From Lumbricus rubellus (Eukaryota > Annelida > Clitellata > Crassiclitellata > Lumbricidae): 64,000 bases of DNA. Below the pieces are notes generated by a model. That model saw nothing but the letters and a program-made list of their open reading frames with translations, made no database searches and was not told where the DNA came from. Below, in pieces: positions 33,483 to 45,000 of this stretch. The stretch spans positions 19,133,156 through 19,197,155 of the forward strand of contig OX243817.1 in assembly GCA_945859605.1 (NCBI GenBank), read 5' to 3'. How positions within the stretch are numbered: the first letter of the stretch is position 1; each line of letters begins with the position of its first letter. The translations under genes were made by a program, and so were the position numbers.

Positions 33483-34251
33483 CAGGCCCGGCCCTAGGGT
33501 TTGCGTGGCCCAAGGCAGCAGCGGGTCATCAAGCTTAAATTTACGCAGTTGATTTCCTGTCAATGCGGCACTGGTTGGGGGGGAGAGTCACCTAAGATAG
33601 GACACTTGAATTTAAAGTTGCTTCCCACATTTCTTTTGAGATAAGAGCACTATTTTTTAAACAAACCACATTGATGTGGCCTATAGGCTACGTCGTATTT
33701 CATTTCCAAATAATGCATGGTATTGAGTTTTGGCTTTTGACAAATTTCTTTGCGCCAAAGCACTAATGATGCCAATTATTCACAAAATGAAACGGATAAA
33801 TTTATGCTACATTTAGGCACCTCTCTGAAAATATCCATGTTCTAAATTTCCTGTTTTGCATGTTCTAAGCTGTCGTTAAAATTGTCACCATGGCACTATC
33901 ATCGTGTTTTGCCCTCTCCAGCAAAAATGCATGCGGATATAAATTTGCAAAATTGAAGCAAAATGAGTTAGGCCCTAATTAGTGTTTTCTGGAAAGAATT
34001 TTACTTGCAGGTCAACACTAAGAAAGTAGGCTAGCTGTGACTCGCCTTAAGCCTTAAGGTTTAGCGAAGTTTCGTTCTTTCAAAATCACCATGCCACATT
34101 CGCGTGACAAACTGACTGCAAGAACAGTTGTTTTATGCGACGTAATCATTGTCAATATCGTCAAAAAACATTATAGCCAGCAGCGCGGGGCCCCTGGAAG
34201 CGCGGGGCCCAAGGCGGTTGCCTCGCTCGCCTTGCCCTAAGGCCGGGCCTG
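33483..34251. mobile_element. Non-autonomous hAT transposon, 769 bp, perfect 8-bp TSD
   Basis: Starts CAGGCCCGGCCCTAGGG and ends CCCTAAGGCCGGGCCTG. ATCCAAGT flanks it at 33475-33482 and 34252-34259. The interior has GCGGGGCCC repeats near the right end and no transposase. Confidence 0.92.
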
Positions 34252-34339
34252 ATCCAAGTTCGACTTCCGAAAAGTCCAGATCGATTGAGGGGCAGACCCG
34301 GCAGAGGAGCTGTTAATTTAAGGTAATTTTGTAATTGTA

Positions 34340-34440
34340 ATTGAACATTTATATAGCGCCACTTCAAGAGAACTCCTCAGAGGCGCTCCCGACCTGACAC
34401 CAAACCATAATCAAAGAGAATGGTTTTCAAACGCTTGCGG
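34340..34440 (-). repeat. SINE/LINE tail copy, minus orientation
   Basis: TTTATATAGCGCCACTTCAA, then CAGAGGCGCTCCCGACC, as in the other tail copies. No tRNA head. Confidence 0.65.
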
Positions 34441-35053
34441 AAAAGGGGCAAAGAAAGACAAAGAAGTTCATTAAGGTGGCTTTGTGTAGGCCCTATAGCC
34501 TAAGTGCTTTATAACTGTGATAGGCCTATACTTCATACCTAGAGTACTTCTTTACAATAGCTAGCTTAAAGCAAATGTTAAAATAAACGATTAGTTTAAA
34601 ATTAATAAATAAAAGTAGGCTAACCCGTGAACAATGAACAAACTAATTTTTTAAACCTTTTTTCTCTCTTCATCTTGTAACGGTGTTGCGGCTTAATTGT
34701 CAACCTGATTTCTGATTAAACGATATAAAAATAATAATAATTGTAACGCGAGTTAGGCTACTATTATACATTTATACCTTCCAGTAGCCTACAAAAGTTT
34801 TTCAACATGTGTACAGGCCTAGGGCCTAGCCTATGTGTCTTGGAGTGGTAAGTGCTCGATGTCTGGTTTGCTTCCTTATGGGGCCTTCTAGTTTGGTCAA
34901 GAACGATGCTGATGAGTTTTTATGCTGCGATATAAATTTTCACTTGACAATGTGCAACTTTATGCTATCGCAGAAAATGCAAAACCGTTTATAAAATAAT
35001 GGAAGCAATGCTTGAGGCGACACGTTCCGCTCTCCCAAACGGAGCCCGATCTC

Positions 35054-35303
35054 CAGTGATGCCACAGCTGTGTTTTTCCACATAGATCTATGTTTTTTTG
35101 CTTTCGTCTGTGTTTCTGGGTTTTTTTTTTGGGAAAATCTGTGTTTTTTTCCGTTTTCGTCTGGATTTCTGTGTTTTTTTGGGAAAATCTGTGTTTTTTT
35201 CCCGTTTTCGTCTGGGTTTCTGGTTTTTTTGGGAAAAATCTGTGTTTTTTTTCGGTTTTCGTCTGGGTTTCTGGGGGTTTTTTTGACTTTTCGGACCGGA
35301 TGA

Positions 35304-35338
<35 letters not shown>

Positions 35339-35395
35339 TCATCAACTTTTTTGTCGGCGAAAATAGAAATTTTTTTGACTTTTCGGACCGGATGA

Positions 35396-35432
<37 letters not shown>

Positions 35433-35560
35433 TCATCAACTTTTTTGCCGGCGAAAATATAAAATTTTCTTTACTTTTCGGCCGGGCGACGTCTGTGTTT
35501 TTCTGTGTTTTTTTTTATAGGAAATCTATGTTTTTTTTTGAAACCTCAGTGGCAACACTG
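35054..35560. mobile_element. hAT-type element filled with tandem repeats, 507 bp, perfect 8-bp TSD
   Basis: Starts CAGTGATGCCACAGC and ends CTCAGTGGCAACACTG. CCGATCTC flanks it at 35046-35053 and 35561-35568. The interior is T-rich units (GTTTTCGTCTGG, TCTGTGTTTTTTTGGG) plus a duplicated block (GACTTTTCGGACCGGATGAC, a run of about 30 A, GGTCATCAACTTTTTTG). It lies about 350 bp upstream of the first calcium channel exon. Confidence 0.88.
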
Positions 35561-35569
35561 CCGATCTCG

Positions 35570-35911
35570 TAATACAAGTATATGACATGTATTCCACTCT
35601 GCAATGGCTGCCGTTGTAAGGTTGTTGCGTATTATTTTTAACGGAAAAATCGTAGTCTTCTGCTAATTTAGGAATCAGATGGTAAATAAAGACAACGGTT
35701 CGACGCCACAGATTGTTAAGTATGGAGTGATGTCTCAAGAATGCCCGTGAATCATGCTGAGCGGCCGAGCGAGGCCCATGGGCGTCCGACACCCGCGGCC
35801 CCCTTGCACCACTGTCTACCCAGCCGACTTCACTTTCATCAGCGGCGGCGCTAGTCGGCCGTTTCTCTGCTAGAAGCCTAGAGGAAGAAGGTGGCTGACG
35901 AGTAAGAGGTC
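35570..35911 (+). promoter_or_regulatory. Probable promoter and 5' UTR of the long CACNB isoform
   Basis: GC- and CpG-richer than its surroundings from about 35755 (GCGGCCGAGCG, GCGGCGGCGCTAG). It ends with an in-frame TAA nine bases before the ATG at 35912. No TATA box is seen; a transcription start cannot be placed. Confidence 0.45.
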
Positions 35912-36028
35912 ATGTCAGCAGCCAGACCTATCCAGCAGCAGCAGCAGCAGGCCAGCTACTCGGCTAGAGATGCTCTGCACTGCAGCCCAGGTCCCAAGAC
36001 AGAAGCCGCCTCCAATCCGCACAGCCAG
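35912..36028 (+). CDS. CACNB exon 1 (long isoform N terminus)
   Basis: ATG after an in-frame stop; 39 codons ([17 protein letters not shown], ending NPHSQ), donor AGCCAG/GTAGAC in phase 0. The final SQ before the splice mirrors vertebrate beta4. Confidence 0.88.
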
Positions 36029-39000
36029 GTAGACGAAGTTTTACCTGTTGGCCTACGCCCAGTACATATATACAAACCCGCCTATAACATTCATCACTTG
36101 TGTGAGTTTATGTATGTGCTTGCGTTTGTGTATATGTTGTGTGGGTGTGTGGATGTTATTAGTTAGGCCTGCAGTAAAACGTTGTTGTGCGTTGGATTTA
36201 GTTACAGTGGCCATTCACACATGCCTAGAGATTTGAGTAAACAGGAAACAATCTTTTGAAGTTGAAGATGGATTGCGGTGCAGATTCGCCACAGTGCCAT
36301 TTAAAGTCCTTGCAAATGTCGTGTAAATAGCGATGCTTTGCAAGATACGTTTGCTGGCATATCTAATGACTTTTTGTGTCTGTGTATGGTTAAGTGCGTA
36401 TTTGTTTATGTATCTATATGTGTGTATTTGTGAGTGTGTGTTTCGATGTTAGAGCGGGTGTGGTGTGATTTTCAACTTGTCGGGATTGGTGCACAAATCA
36501 TGATACTTGTTCTCACAGTGTTCTCACTGTTCTGGTTATGATTGTTATGTTTATGATACAAGATTTGTTAGGGGATTGAAAAGGCGATGATGTTTCTTGA
36601 TAGCTAGACATGAGGAAAGTGTTTACGCCTGTTCTTTTTACTGGCGGGCCATCTCAGTAATATTTTCCAGCAAGTGGTGGGTTATGGTGCCAAAGGTGCC
36701 TGAGCAAAATAGGTGTTGGTTAAAGCGTAAGGGGCTCGTTTGCAACTTGCAACTTATACTCACGTCAATACATTTTCTCACTTTCCCAAGCGTATTGATT
36801 TATAGAGTTCATTTATTCATTATTCATTGTTCTGAAAGTTTTAAAATTTCACACTCAGCGAGTGCATGCAAAATTAGGCCCTATTAACAACACTCCACAG
36901 TTTTCATTGTCTACAGAGACTCTGGCAAGCAGCTGTGTTAGTGCTTGAGTATGGCTCTGGTTCACGGAATCAGAGAGAAGCTTATCAACGACGCGATCAC
37001 TCCCACGGCTAGTAATGGTGCGTTAGAGTGCACTGCATTAGCTTGATGGGCAGGATATTTATCTGCAGGCAAGGATTCACGATGCGTACTGTCGGAAGCA
37101 GATTCGACTTTTATGTAAAACAATGCTGTGTAATCAGCATATGCTGTAAGCGGCACCTTGGATTCAAACATTGATGGAAACAGTAGCGGGTGAATCTGTT
37201 GGTTGGGGGTGCATCACGGTTACCCATCTTAAGACGGGCAAAGTACAGTGTAGTGGAGATGAATAAGAATGTGAATCATGCTTGATATCAACGCATGTGT
37301 CTGATGTGTTGATATGCATCAAACACTTCTAATATACATGCCTTCAATTTAATGTTAACCCTTTAACTATGAACTGCATGGGTTTCCCATACATTTTAGC
37401 AGTGCTATAAGTGTAAAAAAAGAAGTGCCTGGACAGTGGACGCCCCTTACCTTTCCAAAAGAAGTGCCAGGATGCCACATACATTTTCAGGTGTGCTGGC
37501 CAAATAAGTGGCAGGACGGCATAGGGATTTTAACATAAATTCCAGGACACCGTCCATGACCGTCCTGCCACACTTTAAGCCTTGCATTTTACTATACACT
37601 AATTGTTAAAGGGCTAAATAGCGATGGCACTATATAAATTCATGATTAAGATTACTTGAGTCCCATGCTATTAGACTACACTGTGAGCCATCCTCGCTGC
37701 TGTTTCTTAAATGTTGTCATAAGCACTGACATCACTGGTCTGGTAGTTTCACTGGATGAAAGCCTGTCAACGAAGTCATCTTTGTTCGAGCCTCTTTTGG
37801 CTGCAGATGAACTTCTTGCTCTAATTGAATTGTAACTTCAATTAGGCTGTTTCAAAACCATTTCTTAGGGCGCATTATAAAATCGTCCAGCCATATATCA
37901 TATAACTAGCATGCATGCATGATGTTTGATTGATTATGTTACTGTACACTTTCATCCCTTCACAAGGCTTTGTGGACGATGAAGACGTGTGATGTTTTCT
38001 GTATTAAATGTGGAAATGCATGACTCATTTGGTTGCTGATGAAGTTAGTCTGATTGGTTGTTTCAGGGAACATCGCGACGTTCAGATGGCAGCTTCTCAG
38101 ACAGTTCCAACAGTTTTGTTAGACAGGTTAGTCGTCATAGATATATGCCATTTAATTGTCTTCATCTTTGAAGTTTGGATGCTATGTAACAAGTTGGAGT
38201 ACACATTGACAACCTGTGTTGGCCAATGTGTTCAGTGTTTTAATTTCTGATGTATACTTTTTAAAATTTGTTACTGATTTTTTTTCTTCAGTTTTGCATG
38301 TTTTCATTGATATGTGTGTATGCATGTATGTATTCTTGCCTTCGTTTACAAGTGCATATCTATATATGTACATTGCACTCATTCTTATTAGGCCTCAAAA
38401 AAATGTTGTGTTTCCGGTAACAGAGCTAAAAAAAATTGGGTAGGTAGGTCGGAAAATATTTTTATTTTGGTAAAATATTTTTGTGCAGTGACTATCCGAA
38501 AAAGTATACTCCACTAGTCTTTTTTGCACGCTGCAACAAAGTACGTGTTCTAAGCAAGTATAAACTGCCTATTTCCCGACTGTCTGCACCTAAAACTGCT
38601 TTAGAAACAGTCTTATTATTTTCATTTTGTTGACGTCTTTTCTGTTATGTCAATATAAATGTTTTTTTAAAAAGTTTTAAAAAATTTATAAAAAAATTTA
38701 AAAATAAATTTATTAAAAATTTTTTTTAATAAAGATTGTTTACAAAAATATTTGGGTCGCGGCCGTAAAAATGGGTCGGTCGGGTTACCGGAAACACAAC
38801 ATTTTTTTTACGCCTTATGTGAATGGAGAAACTTATTGCACGTGAATGTGTGTTTGGCTTTATAGTATGATCTGTGTTATCCAGATGTATAAACCATAAA
38901 CATATGCGAAAATAGTTGGTATCATATGGCTGGTTGAGTGTTTGTACCACACTTCCTTAACATTTTGCAGGCATTTACATCATTTGCCTCAGACAGGCTG

Positions 39001-42000
39001 CACCCATTTTCATCTGGAGCCTATTTCGGAACCCAAGAGCTGCATTATTATATACAAACCTGCTATCGAATTCTGTGCTTTGTTCACAAGTTGTTGCTGC
39101 CTTTTCTCGTTACTACGATGGTGGAAACTAAGCTGCTTAATAGCATTGCAGATTTTCCTTGCCATCATGTTTGAATAGAAGTGCATACTTAGTTGACTAC
39201 TTCAGATGGAAGATGGTTGAGCTTTGGGTCTGCTGTCTGCAGGTGTGTCTTGTTAACTGTCCCGTGGGCAGAGATAGAGTGTGTTGGATTTTTTGGCACA
39301 AAAATAGTCAGAAAAATTGTTTATCTAACATTGACACTGAAATCAACCATGTGTAGGTTGACTAAGCTATCTCCTCAAACCCACTAGTACTTTCCACTCT
39401 CTCAAATCTGCTTTGTTTCATGTGAGTTTCATTTTACATGATGGCTTGCCTTATGACAGAGCTGTTCAACATGTGGCCCATGACTGATTTCAAGTGGTCT
39501 GTCCAAGCTTGCTACATTTGTGAAGTTTTGTTTTTAAAATGAAGTAGAAGACAGTCACTGGCCTACTACATGGCTATTTGTTTTTTTAACTTGGCTTATC
39601 ATTTGACGATAGGAGTCCAGTTTCCATGCTGCATTCATTATGCTGATTCCATAATAAATTTTGATACATTTATTAAATGTAAACAAATTTTGGTGATTGA
39701 CAGAGCAAGGGCTAGAAATTTCAATATTAAATGCAAAAGGATTAAAATGTGTTTTGTTGATTGCACAAAACATTTCTCCACTCATCCATAGTCTGTCTGG
39801 AAAGTTAGAGTCCCATGTATGATTAAGATTAGCAGAACTTATATATATATCATGTATATAAGACAATCATTTGCTTGATACGACTGACAGACAGAGACAG
39901 ACAGACAGAGACAGACAGGGACAGACAGAGTCAGACAGACAGACAGGGACAGACAGACAGAGACAGACACAGACAGACAGACAGACAGAGTGTAAAAAAG
40001 GTGCGTTTTCGCGTTGATCAGTCATGTCAGTTCGTACTGGAGAAGAGAGGAGCAGAGGTAGTAGCTGGTCTCGTCCTGTTGAGTGAGAACGAAACGAACC
40101 GAAGATGTTGAGAAACTGAAGCTGGAGGAGGCACCGCCTTATCGCAAGTCAGCGGAAGATGGATGGCTGAAGATAAAGCGAACGCAGAAAACGTCTGCCC
40201 AGAAGGAGAGATTGGAAAGTAAAGAAGTGGAACTGATAACGTCGTTTATATGAGATTCAGGTTCGAGGGAAGGTGTATACGGACACTAGTGGGATAGACG
40301 TTGAGAAACTTGATGCATATACCGTCATATTTTCAGTGTACAGATTGGCAGAAAGATAAGTGGTTATTAAGTGATGGTCCTCCTACCCCATTGTGGGATG
40401 GCATGTGCCCCTGGAGGACAAAAGATGGATTGATGCTGAGGACGATAACTGATGATGATTGGTTCTGGGAACTGTCAGTTGCTGCCATCTATGCAGTATG
40501 CACATTAGGTCAGAGCGTGTAGTAGCTGCTCACGTGCATGGCTCATACGTCATAAGATTCTGCCAAGGTGTAGTAGTCTGTGATCCGCAGAGCTCTAACA
40601 ACGGAAGAACTGCGCATTGAGTGCTGCTGGTGGTGAGCTCTATGGAATGATGTAAATTCCAGGCCGTCTCCCATCCTCCTCCTCCCTGCTGCCGTAGTAG
40701 CATGGCATTGGACTGGAACCGAGATTGTATCCGACTGAGGATGGAGCCTGTATCCAGTGCCAGCACGCTACCATAGGCACCAGCAGCAGCAGCAGCAGCA
40801 GTGGAAGCAACAGCGAGCATGCATTTACAGTCTTGCTGAGTTGCCAAGTCAATTAGAACCGGGTTGCGAAAGCAGCAGCAGCAACGACCAGAGAGGCAAC
40901 CGGCTGCCGAGAAGTTTACTTACTCCACTTTGTTGCCGGTTTGCTTGAAGCGCGCCCGACCAATGCACGCACGCCTGTGCTTTCTTTGTCTGGTGGAATA
41001 GCCAGTCATACTACGACGACTTGGATAGCATATTTTTGGCGTCTCTGTGGATTTAACACGAGGATTTGTCTCATTTTCTTCTGATTCTCAACTCTGATAA
41101 CTGTTCACAATGCGCCAAAGGATTGTACTTCCACGGACTACGTGTGGAAGTTGATCACGTTTGCATCGTTTTATTTTCTAATTGGCCGTGCGTTGTTGTC
41201 GTATAATCGGTTGATTCTGCTGTCGATAAGTGGATTTTTGAAATCTGGTTGCGATGGATAGTATCCAGCTGCCTATGAGCCCAGAGGCAGATGGATTCAT
41301 GCCTCCATGGGCCGAGTGGGATTTTAACGAGTGGGAAACTTGTACAGACACCGAACTTCTGTTGGTAAGAAATTTAAGCAAGCCGCTGTACATAGTGATT
41401 TGCTTCAGCCTCTTAATCTTGCATCAATGCCAAAAGAAGTGATGCAAATTTGTTGAGTGTTTTTAGCTTTGCACTGGGCGTCAAGTTCTAAGAGAAGCTT
41501 GTTTTGGACGAATTTCAACAACTTGTGATTAATAGTATTTGTTTTAGGTATATTGATGTAATTGTTATTTTGTTGGTGTTGTAGTTTATTTGTTCTGTTG
41601 ATTTTCATTGTTTTCTCATGCTTGTTGTTTGATGCTCTCTAGTACCATCCATCTTGATTTATATTCCCTAGTGAATTTTGATTTAGTTTAGAGAACTTTG
41701 CTCTTCTTTTATAAAATGTGGTACATTAGAGCTCATTTGGGCGACACAACCATCTTCCATCTGAAGTAGTCAACTAAGAGCCATTCAATGCTTTCCATTT
41801 TACAGAGTCTGTTTCATAAGGCATTAATCAGTGAAGTGAATTCTGTGAATGCTTTATGGTTATATTATTTTCTCTATTTCTCGCATTTGCTATGGCACCC
41901 CTTCAAGCTCTTTACTCAGAGGTGCTCCCGAGTGAGTCCGACTACAGTGCGGACACTGCATCGAAGTTTCACGCTGTAGCGCATGAGCAATTCCGAATTA

Positions 42001-45000
42001 AGGAGTTGCTCAAGTTTTCTAAGCAGTGGCTTGATGTGGATTCGAACCTTGAACCCACCGGCTCCAAGGTACCAAACCCACTACTGCACCACCGCACCCC
42101 CCCCATTTGTACCCCATTTATACTCCATTTGTACCCATTTATACCCCATTTGTATTCCATTTGTACCCCATTTGTAGTATGTTGTTCTGTGGTTTATTAG
42201 CTGACTCGTTGATTCACGATTGATTCGATTTTGTATTTCAGGGTTCGGCTGATTCCAACTATAGCCAGCCGTCATCCGACTATTCCGTGGAAGAAGATCA
42301 TGAAGCGGTTCGGAAGGAACTCCACCGTCAGGCTCTGCTTCAGCTGGAAAAGGCCAGGGTTTGTGTTACCATGACTACGCAGTTACCGTTAATCAGTGCT
42401 AAAAGTGTAAAAAAAGAAGTCCCTGGACACCCTTACCTTTCCAAAAGAAGTGCCAGGACGCCCTTACATTTTCAGGTGTGCTGGCCAAATAAATGGCAGG
42501 ACGGCATAGAGATTTGAAAATGAGTGTCAGGACGCCGTCCATGACCATCCTGCCACACTTTAAGCCCTGGCGTTGCCGTTAATGGTTAAATCGGTTTTTA
42601 TTGCTCATTTATATAGCGACTTTAAAAGGAGAAATACTACTCAGAAGCGCTGCCATCTTGACAGCACGGCCACAGTCAAATAGAGTGGTCTTTAGTCATT
42701 GGCAAAAAATAGATGTGCAGAGAAATGGCAGGAATATCACACATGTGGCGCAAGTTATTTGGATGTCTGTAGATTAGAAGGTGAAGGGCCAACCACTGTG
42801 AAGCTATCTTGCTACATGTAAATTGCTGAGGTATGAGATGGGGAGGCTGGTAGAACATCTTTTTCTGCTTCTAAGTGAAGACTGAAGAGATGCACGTTGT
42901 GGGACAGATGCAACTGAAACATGTAACACCGAGAGATATGATGGAACACATCATGCAAGGCAGACTTTACACATGAGCAAGAACGATGATGCACCTGCAC
43001 AGCCACTTGCTGTTCATCCAATCCATACGTAGAAATATGATCAAGCAGCAACATTTTAACCCTTTGAACCCGGAGCTCCTGTAACTCTATGGATAATGGG
43101 CCGTTAAAGAGGCCATTAGGTTTCAAAGGGTTAAGCAGATGTAAGATGGCTAATGCGAAATAGAGATGAACCTGCATCGACAGTTTTACCATAATAGACC
43201 CTAATGCATGTGTAGCGAGGCTTCTTCATAGGCATCACTGCTTTTCTTGATGTACAATGTGCATAACTGAACTGTTTGCCAGCCTCCTCATTTGAAAGCC
43301 TTGGACTGGCATAATTCATACGCTGATGTTACCCAGCTGTATCTCGGCAGCGTGTTAACAGCAGATACCTCTCTGCAACTGGACGATTTACAGATGTGTA
43401 TTGCGTCTAAATTCTCCTATTCAGAGTGTGAAGGCCACCAGTCATCTGGGAGTAAATATACGGAAAGGACTCGACTTCTTTGGATTGGCCCCATTAATAT
43501 ATTTTGCACTGTAGAAGTTTCTAGCTGTCTTGCTGGAATTATCTGCTGCAATGCATCTTTATTCTGCTTTATGCAACTCAGCATAGTTTCAGCTTAACCC
43601 TTTCGTTACGGAACCCGTCGCAATGACGGGTTTAGAAACCCATCTGCTGTACGGAACCCGTCGCCATGACGGGTTTACAACCCGTGAATTATAGTCCCTC
43701 CGTACGGCGCCTGGGTATGTGCGCCATAACGAAAGGACTAATGCACTTCTCGTAGAGATGTACAAGGGTATTATATAAATGTCAATGTGCACACTGAAAT
43801 AATGTTTACGTATATTTCTTTTTCAGTTGAAGCCAGTGGCATTTGCAGTTCGAACGAATGTGGCGTACGATGGCACTGCGTTTGGTGATGCGCCAGTCCA
43901 CTCACGAGCGGTATCATTCGCAGTCAAAGACTTTCTTCACATCAAAGAGGTGTCTGTCTTTTCAAACTAGTAGTTTTACCTCTTGGCTGCGGCTTTTTGT
44001 TGAGTAATCTTGCTGTAAAATTTATTGTAAACATATTTTGGGGGGCTGTTTGTAACATTTTCAGCATCTGCATTGGCTGCGTTTTGTATCTTCAGTAAGG
44101 GAGACTGCTACGAAGATTTTTTGCTAATGAGAATGGTTGCTAGGCAGAATGGTAGCTATGGAGATCGGTTGCTAGAGAGAATGTCTGCTAAGTATTGTGT
44201 TTGCTAAGAAGGCTGGTTGCTAAGCAGATTGAATGCTAGGGAGGTTGGTCATTAAGTAGGCTGGTTGCTAAGAAGATTGAGACTGATTTTGAAACTGGTT
44301 GCTAAGGAGGCTTAACTTATACAATATTGCATTCTATACTTCTGCATGTGTTGATGTGACAATGAATATTCCAGTCAGGTTTGGGATATAATGGTAGTGA
44401 GTAACCATGAAAAGGTACAAGCCCTATTTTGAGTCTGTGTTAATCTCCAACTATCCCACTTTTGTAAAAACTGACCATGGGAACTTTTACCTTGATTAAC
44501 GGTGACATTATTTACATTTGGAGACCCCTTGTTTTCAAGCATCATTTACTTTAGTGAACTCTCATATAGTGCTGCATTTCTGCACCTCTGGCTTGAGGAG
44601 CGATGTTAGAAGTTGTTGTGAAACAGCACCTCTGATACAGAAAGGGTTAACATCCTGGATATATCCACTAAGGTCTAACACACTATTTACCGAATATTGC
44701 TTTTACTATTCTTCATCTCCTCGTTAGTATTTACAAAATGGCAACAATGGGACAAGGATAACTATCTTCCAATACACTTCTTTCAGCTGAAAATGAGTTA
44801 ATGCGAGAGAATTTAATTTGAAATTGATATATTATGTGATTTTGCTAGTGCCAAAGAGCCATATAATGCACATAGTAGACTGTTGCACAGCTTAACTGAA
44901 CTTAAGTTAATAACTATATCTTAAAGTTAAACTATTTCAGTACAATTAGAAAAATTATCAAATTAGTTTTTTAAATTAAATTTTTTTAATTTTCACATCA

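Noticed and set aside
40100..40250. Lys/Glu-rich 56-codon frame ([18 protein letters not shown])
   Set aside because: Starts after a stop without ATG, has no matching donor in phase with a neighbour, and no recognisable family. May be 5' UTR.
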